Positions 1 through 9,325 of a stretch of 64,000 bases of DNA are shown here, in pieces. The notes beneath the pieces are model-generated. The model had not been told where the DNA came from. It did no database searches and saw only the letters and a program-made list of their open reading frames with translations. Made by a program: the position numbers and the translations under genes. Origin of the DNA: Coriolopsis trogii (Eukaryota; Basidiomycota; Agaricomycetes; Polyporales; Polyporaceae); assembly GCA_020543525.1 (NCBI GenBank), contig JAHYIO010000004.1:2170001-2234000 (forward strand), given 5' to 3'. Positions within the stretch are counted from its first letter, which is position 1, and each line of letters begins with the position of its first letter.

Positions 1-193
1 TAGATCCTCGTTCAGGAAGCTAAATTTGGATCACATGTCAATGCCATTGCTAGCGAGTATGGCCCAGACTTCCCTTTTAACCTCGCTCTTGCCATTGTGA
101 GCGCATGACAATGTGAATCATGATGTGCACTTGGCACGGTAAACGGCGAGGATAATTTGAACACCATATGGACCGGAAACATAGAACAGATGG
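1..193. other. Unassigned left edge
   Basis: No supported gene. The open frames on both strands here are short, lack recognisable domains and overlap each other. The stretch leads into the palindrome array that starts at 194. Confidence 0.4.
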
Positions 194-1273
194 CCGCCCG
201 GCTCAAGCCATCCGAGCGGTTGTGCTCTCCGCGCGGCTCGGTCAACGACTTGGCGCCAGCGGTCCGCGCGGTTCGGGCGCACGGGAGGTCCAGAGTTTCC
301 GCGCGGTACGAAGTCATACCATTGAAGCACAGTTTGTTAGAGGCGCAATAAATGATGATTGCACAAGGGCAGCCCTGGGATACAAGGCGGACCATACCAG
401 AACCTCATAGGAGGAGTGTGGGGTCGCATCCGGGTCGGCTGGTGCACCCGCGGTTCGGTTGGTGCAGTGGGCAGGCGGCCGCGCGGAACGCCTTGCACTG
501 CTTTATACCGAGCCGCGCGGCGCACCAATACCAGAGATGACACCGACCGCGCGGCTCGGAAAACCAAAATCATGGTGAAGCCCGCGCGGAACACCATATC
601 GAGCTTGCCGTCGGGCCGCGCGGTACTCATCGCACCACATGGCCAACTCCGCGCGGGTCACCGGACCACCATCTCCAATGCCGCTCGGTTCACCATCCTG
701 ACCATAGCTGTATATTATTTCCCACTCAACACCCGCTTCTACAGGTCCCAAACGCTATGCCAGGACCCATATGCTCCGACGAACACAGGCCGTCCGTCCG
801 AGCCGCCAATGTAGCCGGCTGGCGAACCGCAACCCGACCCCTTACCCCCATCCCCCACCGCCCACACCGCCTTGCACAGGCCCCATATGCCCTCTAAACC
901 ACACCTCCCAGCATGGGAGTAGCCTCCATAACTCGCCCAAGGCGTCCGGACCCATCCACCTGCCTCCCGGCCCACAAGCCGCCACCCGGTCCCCCTGCCC
1001 GGACCGCTCCAACTCACCGTTTCACCCCTCGTGTTGCTTTAATACGCCCGGTAAACGTTGCATTGTCACTCACAGTGCCTACAGGGACTATGCAGGCAAA
1101 TACAGACAGTCTACGACCACAGAACGCGTCCAGATCGCTCATAACACGGTCCCCCTACCCCGGACCACCACCCGATCACTCACCCATACCCGGTCCGCGC
1201 GGCTCACCATTATGCCTCCCGGCCGACCACCCGCGCGGAACACCCCCCAGGTTCCCACGACCCGACCGCGCGG
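194..1273. repeat. Array of regularly spaced CCGCGCGG palindromes
   Basis: The 8-bp palindrome CCGCGCGG occurs exactly at 229, 264, 299, 479, 513, 547, 582, 616, 649, 1195, 1231 and 1266. One-mismatch versions lie at 194 (CCGCCCGG) and 681 (CCGCTCGG). Neighbouring copies are 32-36 bp apart, usually 34-35. The third base after the palindrome is C in every copy, so the conserved core is CCGCGCGGNNC. The 23-25 bp between cores look unrelated to one another. The spacing is not a multiple of three, so this is not a coding repeat. Decayed units probably fill part of 306-478. The octamer was noticed only once elsewhere in the window (about 55195). Function unknown. Confidence 0.75.
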
Positions 1274-1354
1274 CGCCGCGTGCCACGCCCACACAGTGCA
1301 TTTGCACCGCCGAGGGACACAGTATACAGAGTATTTCTATTGAATCCAGTGGGC

Positions 1355-1869
1355 GAAGGGTGTCATACAGTCGCCGTAGATGAGATGGTGTGTCGCATTG
1401 AGGAAGAGGAGGTAGTAGTCGTCGCCGGCGGGGATGTCTCAAGTAGAGTAAATCGCAGCCTTGAAGCTCATCGCGAGCACTGTGGACGGGTGGAGATGGG
1501 CGTCGGGAGCGGAGGGGCGGATTGGCGGCAGGTCGGGGACCAAGACTGAGTGAGAGAATGTCAGGACGTACCATAATGCAATGAAGACGAGTCCGTCTGA
1601 GCTCATACGTGCGAGCTTGATGTCAACGCCCATGACTCCGTCCAAGAGGCCCTTCGTCCATGTTATGGGGTTGACAGAACGCACGGACTCCCTACGCATG
1701 ATCGGAAAGCACGAAGTAGGCTGTGAGGTTAAATCGTGATGAGAGTCTGGCGTATCGGGGCTCAGACATGAAAGCTGCAGAACGTGTACTCACAGTTTAG
1801 ATGAACTAATGGGGGAAGGTACCACGCGAAGAACAGCGTGATAGGGCAGCCGGGGGTGTAGGAGAGCAT
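1355..1869 (-). pseudogene. Kre9/KNH-type GPI protein, copy A (broken)
   Basis: Homologous to the intact copy at 37105-37858. Exon 1 (1794-1869) still encodes a hydrophobic leader beginning MLSY and keeps its GTGAGT donor. Exon 2 has an in-frame TAG (minus strand, 1692-1694) just before the conserved core, followed by a small deletion. Exon 3 has a TGA in the region matching the FIQDIPTGDD motif. Similarity ends after the YYLLFLN motif, so the Ser/Thr-rich stalk and GPI tail are missing. It is the most proximal member of the five-copy family in this window and cannot give a full product. Confidence 0.8.
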
Positions 1870-4307
1870 GCTGGGTGTCGACTGTGAGTTCGAATGAATC
1901 AAGGCAAGAAGTGACCAGCAAGATGTTGTTCGTGACGTGGAATACGCAACCTGGTGGCGCAAAGGATGTCGGAGGAACCGGCAAGAGCAGGAGAACGACT
2001 CTGAGCTTGCACAACCCCTCGTCGAGCGAAACTGTTCGACCGGTCCGAGTTGTGCCGGCTATACCCGGGAGCGCGAAACGCCCAGCGACGGTCTCTCCTC
2101 TTCCTCTCCTGTGCCATCCCGCTCAGGCTCGACGGCCCAACAAGCTCGACCGCCTGCGCTCATCTCCTCGCTTTCTCTGCTGCTCGTCTCTCTGGGTGTC
2201 ACTACAACTGCCTTTCTCGGCTTCTCTACTGGAACAGAACACGCTATGGCCTCTTGGACGTTCGGCTCCCCACCACAATCCGGCCCCAAGCCGATGCGCA
2301 CCTGCACTTCCCGGGAATGCGTGGCCCCTTGTGTAACTTGCTCGAGTAGGAGGACGGGTGGGCTATCTGCGTGGATACTATGAGGCTTTGGTGAGTCGGC
2401 TCTCGTCTTTGCCTTGCCGGGTCCTACTCCGCACACTGGCGTCCGTCTCAACTCATCCGACTGCACACTTCCTGTCCACTGGCTGTCTCTGACACACTCT
2501 CCAGCCAACCTCGGCTGCGCTTCTTGTAGACCCGGTGGTGCAGGGAGCCGCAAACGATCTAGTACTCTTGGAGATGCCATCCATTTAAACAACGCGGGCA
2601 TCCAGGCACCGACTGTACTCCTGAGGACCAGCTTTGATCGCCTTTTCCTGAACTCAGGTGAGCTTCCGACCTCGGGCTGGGGCGTCGAATCCTGCCACGC
2701 CCTGGACATAGGCAAAGGGCAGCCCTGCTGAACGTCGCTCATCACCTCGTACGTATGCTATTCGCGCTTCCATATTTGTCGTCCACTCGCATCCTCTCCC
2801 ATGCCAGTTCAGACCAGATGCTTTCCAGGCAGCACACGGACGAGGACAATCGTACTGTCCCCCATGGGCTCTGCAGATATATCAATGCTGCTTCTGCATG
2901 GGCATTGCTGAAGCGCTCGCGCGAGACGAGCTTGTGCTCAATATGAGGATACGGATGGCTCACTCGAACCTCGACTAGATACACGCCTTGTTCCAACGTA
3001 CGTTCCATTGTTTGCCTCTTCATGCGTAATATCGCTACACTTAGGAAAAGCCTTGTACACGCCAAACTTCATGCTGGTGCGAGTCCGCCGGCCGACACGA
3101 ACATAAATCACGGCCATGATCCACAGCTGCCGCCCTCCATCTGTCACAGTGAAGCTTCGATGCCGCCTCCTTGCTCTATCACTATTTCACGTCTCTGTGG
3201 ACCACGGCGACCTCGCGCTACTCTCTGAACATTCTCCGGCCGGCTTTCCAATGTTTAGACCCTTGTACGTATGCGCAAAATATTCAGAGTCCCGACCGCG
3301 CTATCACACAAACACCGACGAGCGTGGAGAAGTTCGCCGCGGCTCCTGGCCTTCCCCGCCTGGCCGAGGAGGTCGCCAACAAAGAGCGCATGGTTGCATG
3401 GTACTGTGCTGTCTGGTGGCCCAACGTCAGGCTCTCACTGGTACTCCATATACATGCAGACTCTTTCTCGCTGTTACGTCCATAAAGCAAGGAAGGACAA
3501 TTCACAATCCGCCCGAGCCCAGGCTGCGTACGGGGACCGGTGCGCATGGAACACGTTTACTTTGTTCTCTAATTTTTGGGGTTCGAGCAGGATGTGTCTC
3601 TTGCTCGCTCTGTGATATATCAGCAGCTTCTGGGTGGCAACTCGGACGGTTTCTCGTACCGTCCCACTTGCGGCCGAGACTCCCCGCTATGGCGACTCGG
3701 ACATTGCTTGCGACATGAGGCGGTCGCGCACACGGCTAGCAAAAGTACCCGGCAGGCGGGTGACGGACGTGCAGATGGTCCGGACGTACAATGAGCCATG
3801 CAGCGAGCGCGTCCCGCATAGGTTTGTACCACTTCATCTGTCGAGTGCACGTCATAAGTGTGTATGAGTCATGTGACTCTGCCGGCTCCGGATCCCGTTG
3901 CAGGTGTCGCAGGTGAGCTACCGTGTATTTCATACGGAGACGGGTACATATGGTAGAGCGCGGGAGAGTTGCGAATGGCGAGAGGTGAGAGCACATGGGC
4001 ATTTCGGTTCAGGAGCATGGGTCCGGGACAGGGTAAGCATACGTATCGAAAAACCATGCTCCAGGCATGATAGGGCGATGAAATATGAATGAGAGAGCGA
4101 GATGGGACAGACACGAGATGAGACGCGACCGGGACGGGATACAGACGAGAGAAAGCATATGCAGGTACATAAGCACATGGAACCAGTACCGTAACCATTC
4201 GCAAAGACACACGGCGGAGGACAGCGTGAACTTGGGAGTAGGGCTCGTAACGAAGAAAAGTAATGCAAACCGAGCCTTGGATTGCGAATGCGGGATACGA
4301 CGACGAA
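1870..4307. other. Segment S of repeat unit A, no intact gene
   Basis: This lies between Kre9/KNH copy A and DUF6535 copy A. The same segment recurs in units B, C and D. A shared anchor TTCGACCGGTCCG sits near 2035, 8511, 22125 and 30187, and many blocks downstream are alignable by eye. Open frames on both strands (for example minus 2059-2745) are partly conserved between copies, but none has a recognisable domain or a consistent splice model. A short plus-strand stretch near 3720-3790 faintly resembles a membrane-protein motif of the DUF6534 type, but this is too weak to call. I read S as decayed coding or regulatory DNA. Confidence 0.5.
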
Positions 4308-5894
4308 TCAGGATCCGGATGCATGACATTCATCCGTGGTCCCCGCACGGTCGCGAGGATCTCCAACCGGCGGCTCACCCGCGCCAGCGTCGACATAGGC
4401 ACCAGGAGATGCGCTAGGTGCGACGCCATCACGAGCTGCACTCCGAGTCGCGGGATTGCCACCGAGTAGTACAGCGGCGATTGAGCCGCCATCCGACTCG
4501 GGCGCAGACGCGGACTCGGACTCGGACTCGCGCTCGCTACCGCCTGCAGTCTCTGGCACCGCTGCAAGGTCACGAGCATCAGAGGACGCAGCGACGTGCG
4601 ATCCAGCCGTGTCCGTGCATCGGCGGGGTGCTGACGTGCTCCGTCTGGCGACTCTCGTCTTAGCAGTCACTTCAGCGACAGCTGGATCTCCTGCGTCGGG
4701 CGCGAGACCCTTGCTGAGGGTCGGATGCAAGCCTCCGCCAGACGGCCTGAGAGCATCCAGCTCGTTCGAGCCATCAGCTCCAACGCGAGGTTCACCAGAC
4801 AACATCGATTCGGGTGGGATGGATTCGGCTGAGCTCAGAGCGAGCCCGGGATGTTCGCGAGCATGGGACGGGACATGCCGCGGGGTCTGCGATGCGGCCT
4901 GAGGGATATGGGTACCGGTGCTGTCAGACTTGGATGAGGCTCCAACAGGAGTACCTCCGAGCGGGAGAGAGACGTATGGATCGGCAGTGTCAGAGAATGT
5001 TGGTGGAGATTCCTCGACAATTTCCGGGATGTGAGTTGGAACCTCATGAAGTGACTCGTCGACGATCTCGTGCTGAAGGGGTGTCGAAGACGGTCGATTG
5101 GATCCAGATGCGAGCTGAACAGTCTCCGCTAGAACCGGTGGCCTGTCTTTGGGCCCGGATGCATGTAAATCCAAAGGCTGAGGTTCTGAGGACGACGCGC
5201 CGTATACACCAGGCGGTCCAACCAAAGACGAAGCATCTGCATCTGTGTTCAGCGAGAGCTCGGCCGCAGGAGAAGGGTCAACAACAGCCGAGTCGCTTCA
5301 CCCTCGCTCGACAGCGGCGGATGTCACGCATCACAGGCGTCACTCGTTGGAGGAGTGAGTAGCAAGTATGACTGTACGTTGAATGCTGTTAGGATCGCAG
5401 AGAAGAGGCCCGCCAGTTTCACCGTAAGCGAAAGTCTGGGAAGCCGACATCCAGGACATACGTAGACGAGAAGAGTGTCAATTTCGCTGTTCAATTTCTG
5501 CACTGTCTCATCGCTGTAGTTCTTTACGACATCGGCCAACTTGGACCAAGCCTCTTTCGTCTCCTCTTCATTGAATGTCTTCTTCGCTTCTCGACAATGC
5601 TCCTGAGCCATTAATCAAGTCGATGAGTAAGATTGTGGTTAATCGCTCCCGGAGACACCATTCTCTACCTGGAGGTCTGGTAGGCTCCAGCTCGGAGGTA
5701 TATAGGTGGCATGCTAGTGAGAATCTCTTAAGGTAAGAGCGGGATGGCAATCTGTTGGCGTCACATACTGTCGAAGAGGCTGCCGTGTTCTCTGGCGCAA
5801 CTCTCTCGCTTAGAACGACATTCACACCAGTCTTCGGCGGGTTGATGCTGGAAGAAGGGTCTGAAGGAGCAGATAGCTTAGGTACGGAAGACAT
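4308..5894 (-). pseudogene. DUF6535 protein, copy A (deletion chimera)
   Basis: Exon 1 (5769-5894), exon 2 (5669-5713) and exon 3 (5462-5602) match copy D almost base for base and encode the N-terminus and the IDTLLVY motif. Exon 4 starts correctly with AGLFSAILTAF but stops matching at 5341. There it jumps directly into the Ser/Glu/Pro-rich last exon of a B/C-type copy (4308-5340). Most of exon 4 (the membrane domain), all of exon 5 and the start of exon 6 are missing. The acceptor before exon 4 is also changed from AG to TG (minus strand, 5414-5415), and the join creates a stop after TPPTSDACDA. Not functional. Confidence 0.85.
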
Positions 5895-6214
5895 GGTAGT
5901 GAGGAGAGGACCGGCGAGTACTGTGTGGCGCATTTGTTGACCAAAAACAAACACAGCGCTAGACATGGCCTGGGCGGCCCGACTTCTCCGGAAGAGCCTG
6001 AGATCCGGATCTACGGTGTTGAGTCGCCCGTCTCATCCCTGCTTGCGTTCGACTCATAGTGGCCCTTCTGGCACCTTTGCTTCAAGTCATACACAAGAGC
6101 TCGAGGCCCAAAAGACACAAGATCAGATAGCTGACGACGCTCATTCAAGCGTTCAAGAGTACGATATACATTACGCAGATAGCCCTGTCGAGTCCAACGA
6201 GTACAGAACGTGCA
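5895..6214. other. Spacer between F-box and DUF6535 copies A
   Basis: About 320 bp, nearly identical to 34419-34727. It must hold the promoter of the DUF6535 gene in the intact partner, since both flanking genes read on the minus strand. A plus-strand open frame (5965-6258) exists in both copies, but it overlaps the 3' end of the F-box gene and has no domain, so it is not annotated. Confidence 0.5.
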
Positions 6215-7803
6215 TCACCAGCCCGAGAAATGCTGATCCTCTCCGTCAGGCACCCTGACCCGACTCATCCGACACGGAAACCTCGTATGGATATTCAGAC
6301 CTCTTCCGGTCAGTGGCCCACGGAAGAACTGCTCGGTCTTCAGCACATCCGCTGCTAGCACCTCGGCGGCGATCGGGCCACGGCCAGCGCTGTTCGGTAA
6401 GGCAACCCCTCGCTGCAGTCGCTGTCCCTGATCTAAATGGCACGCTCTCGGATGAACGTCAAACACCAGAAAATCCCGGGTGTGGAAGCCAACCACACAG
6501 CGTGAGCCGGACACGTCGAGGCTGAGATTCGTCGTGTGCCCTTCATTGGAGCGGGACGCGATCTGCACGACATGCGACCTGTTTGGTCCCCACTACTCCC
6601 AGCGATACCTCACGGTATAGGGGCGGATAGTTGCGGCTTGCCAGTATCCGTCCGGGAGATAGCGGCGTATAGTGGAGAGCGGGACGAGGAAAAGGAGGGT
6701 GTCGCGCTCGGGATGGGGCTTGTCGAGTTGGACTGTCATCGCGACTACGAGGAGTTGGCGCGCTGGGTCTGCATAGAAGAGGGGTCGGTCGTCAGGATGG
6801 AGCTGAGGCCTGGATAGAAACACCTTCACGCGCCGTGCCCACGGACGGATGGTGGGCTTGATGATGGGAAATGGCATGCAAAGTGCCTCTTGCTCCTCTC
6901 CGCACGTGCCTGAAGCTATGTCGAGGTCGAATTTAAAGACACGGATGGCCACGCAGCTAATCACTATGATGTGTGATTCATCCAGGATTTGGCACAATAC
7001 CGTAGAGAGAGACATGTAACGCTGTAGGAGGCATGAGATACGCTCTCCAAGAGTTAGGCCAGACATACCCAGACGACAGCCCCAGTCCACCAATTGACCA
7101 CCTGGATCAGGGTATCGATGATATTATGCGCCGACAGCAGCTCATCCCTCCCATACTCGGATACAAACTGTTCGACGAGTAAATCGTGAAAGACTGTGAG
7201 TTCGGAATGTTCTACGAATACTTCATCGGCGGAGGCTCTCGGGCCTCTGAGATGGTGCGAGAGGAATTTGCCGTTCTGTGCTGCATCGGGATGGGGGAAG
7301 GAGTTTGTGGACAAGGAGAACAGATGGTGTTCGTATGTGAGAATCCTGCACGTTAGATCAGTCAACGTTCCCTGACATGCTGGTGATGAAAGCTTACGAC
7401 TCCGTCATAATGCTTCTGGTTAGTATGAGCAGGTCTTGGCCAAGATCGACAGTATAGTGCAGATCCTCCAGCAAAGTGGTATACCGTATCGAGCATAGAC
7501 ATCCGGACTCCCAAGATGGACGGTAGAGCTTGAGTTCGTCGCGGTGTTCTGTGGTGTAGACGAGCACCCCGCCGGTATGCACCAGCAGCACTCTCTGTGG
7601 TGGAGGCTTCGAAAGCCTAAGCAAGGGCAAGGTGCCCTCTTCAGGGCTAACCTTCAAGATAGCGTCTAACCGTTTGACTGGTGTGAGCTCGTCAGCAATC
7701 AGCCATGGACCATGCCGCTGACGGCAAGCTGGAGACGATATCGCAGGTGTATGTCGTTTTTGATGAATGTGGCGAACGTACGACAGGTCGGTCTGGGGAC
7801 GTC
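6215..7803 (-). pseudogene. F-box family protein, copy A (lacks F-box exon)
   Basis: Copy of the intact gene at 34728-36527. Exons 2 to 4 are present, but the first exon, which carries the F-box, is absent because similarity breaks at about 7803. There is an in-frame TAG (minus strand, 6593-6595) where the partner has TTG, after the YRWE motif in the last exon. Exon 2 also has an early in-frame stop and a small deletion after the RPSWE motif. The gene is therefore beheaded and carries further nonsense changes. Confidence 0.85.
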
Positions 7804-7832
7804 AGTGCTTTCCGCTGAGTGACTCTATACGA

Positions 7833-8440
7833 CTATAGCAGCGACCACCCACCGCCGAGGATGGACACAGCCATCACGCTCGCAAGCACAAGGAAATGCA
7901 TCCGTGCGCCCTCCACAGCACTGGTCGCGCTCACGCCGTTGGTGGGCGGAGGGAAGGTAGTTGCGAAGCCGACTGTAGGGTTGGGCCTGACAGAGACCGT
8001 GACCGTTGACGCACATGAGGCGGGAGGTATGGTGCCGTCTCCGGCGTCCAAAATGGCGAAGCGCTGGGAGGCGCCGTATTGTGTGTTGAGTTGAGGAAGA
8101 GGAGGTAGTAGTCATCGCCGGTGGGGATGTCCTGAATGAGAGGTTGATGGCACCCTTGTAGCTCGCCGCGGGTACTGTTGACGGGTGGAGGATGAGCGTA
8201 GGGAACGGAAGGCGCGTTTGGCGGCAAGTTGGGGACCAAGAGGGAATTGAGGACGTACCGTTTCTTGCAACAAAGATGAGTACTTCCGCTCGAGCTCATA
8301 CATGCAAGCTCAATGTCAACGCCTGTAACTCCATTTAAAGGGCCCTTTGTCCATGTGACGGGAGTAACAGTCCGCTGGATTCCCTACGCAGGCTAAGAAA
8401 CCACGAAGTAGTCTGTGGACTCTTATCATCATGATGGTCC
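7833..8440 (-). pseudogene. Kre9/KNH-type GPI protein, copy B (broken)
   Basis: The C-terminal part (7833-8051) is well kept, with the TVTVS, NPTVGFATTFPP and SATSAVEGARM motifs and the hydrophobic GPI tail. Upstream, exon 3 is frameshifted near the IQDIPTGDDYYLL block, and exon 2 has TAG in place of the conserved SEPAKG start. The recognisable signal-peptide exon is missing; a different short leader-like frame lies at 8431-8490. Best read as a dead member of the five-copy family, at the start of repeat unit B. Confidence 0.8.
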
Positions 8441-8489
8441 TGCCATAGTGACGAGGAGCAGGCGAATGAGAGTGCAGAGGTTCATGTCG

Positions 8490-8781
8490 GAAGGACGAGG
8501 AGGCAACGGTTCGACCGGTCCGTAATACTGGTGAGCGCGCTTACGAGGGCAAACGCCCAGCGACTCTCTCCGCTCCTCCAGTCTCTCTTGCTCACGCTCT
8601 ACAGTGCAACAAGCTCGACTGTCTGCCCGTGCCCCCTCGTCTTCTCTTAACACACTTGCTCCGTGTCGCTTGTACTCGCTCTCTCAGCCTCTCTACTGGG
8701 ACAGAGCACGTCATGGCAGCTATGGCCTCTTCGAAGTTTGGCTCCCCTCCACGATCCGACGCCCTGGTCGCTGGGATTCCA
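8490..8781. other. Segment S of unit B, part left of the transposon
   Basis: Aligns with 2031-2290 and 22120-22380 and carries the TTCGACCGGTCCG anchor at about 8511. It is interrupted at 8782 by the Mutator-like element. The 9-bp sequence GGGATTCCA at 8773-8781 is the left target-site duplication. Confidence 0.7.
8773..8781. repeat. Left target-site duplication of the MULE
   Basis: GGGATTCCA, identical to 12627-12635 on the other side of the element. It lies immediately outside the terminal GGAAGGTGAGCAC of the inverted repeat. Confidence 0.93.
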
Positions 8782-9009
8782 GGAAGGTGAGCACAACCAC
8801 CCACTTTCCTGATCAGGAATAGTCCCATCAGCTTATCTCACCCCAACGTCAATCCCCTTCCTGCCTTATACAGTATCATCCCGCCGCCCATCCCGCCCAT
8901 CCCGCCCTCCCCTTCCTGCTCGTCGCACTCCATCATTATCGCGCGCGCGGGCGGCGTTTCGCTCGCAATCAATAGAAAACATGTATAATCAAGCTTTTGT
9001 ACCATATTA
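8782..9009 (+). repeat. Left terminal inverted repeat of the MULE
   Basis: Begins GGAAGGTGAGCAC and pairs with the reverse complement of 12399-12626. It contains short CATCCCGCC direct repeats near 8890 and a CGCGCGCG run near 8940. Weaker similarity continues to about 9060. It should hold the transposase promoter. Confidence 0.92.
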
Positions 9010-9325
9010 CTGAGGCTTTCATAGCAAATACTATGGGAATCATGCACCTCTGGGGCTCCTTGGCTGCGGGCAGCACTATCAGGCGGCAAGGGCATGCTGC
9101 TGGTCTGATGTCACTGTACCTGTGAGAGCATTGTGAGTGTGCAACATAGAAGACATGCACAAACATGAAAATATGGGGAGAGGGGGTAGTAAGGTCATGA
9201 TAATAAAGAGATGCAAGGTGTTACAATATGGGTTTTGCAGCCGCATTGAGCATATGCCAAGCCCTGGGGCCCCTGATTTTCTTGCACTACTTCACCGTCC
9301 CCTCGTCTGCATCCTCTGCATATCT

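Larger units (their letters stand above)
5341..7803. repeat. Segmental duplication, copy 1 (partner 33862-36345)
   Basis: The sequence from the DUF6535 exon-4 start through the intergenic spacer (5895-6214) and the F-box gene body is almost identical to 33862-36345, with a few substitutions and small indels. The left end is the chimeric junction in DUF6535 copy A. The right end falls just inside exon 2 of the F-box gene, where the sequence switches to the 3' part of Kre9/KNH copy B. In the partner, this point is followed by the F-box first exon and its upstream region. Confidence 0.85.

Noticed and set aside
194..1273. CRISPR-like array
   Set aside because: Repeats of 8-11 bp are far too short, the genome is eukaryotic, and no cas-like gene is present.
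2059..2745. Long minus-strand frame in segment S (counterpart 21882-22556)
   Set aside because: Open over 220 codons, but low-complexity in composition, without domain, and broken in units B and D. Kept only as a finding about S.
3500..3900. DUF6534-like membrane protein remnant in segment S
   Set aside because: Only a faint RRSRTRLA-type match in one frame; not repeated cleanly in the other copies.
5965..6258. Plus-strand open frame present in both duplication copies (also 34474-34749)
   Set aside because: It is shared only because the DNA is duplicated. It overlaps the F-box gene 3' end, differs in frame length between copies and has no domain.
9137..9325. Earlier start of the transposase at 9137
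   Set aside because: In frame and possible, but it lacks conserved content; the ATG at 9326 directly precedes recognisable sequence. Left as an alternative.
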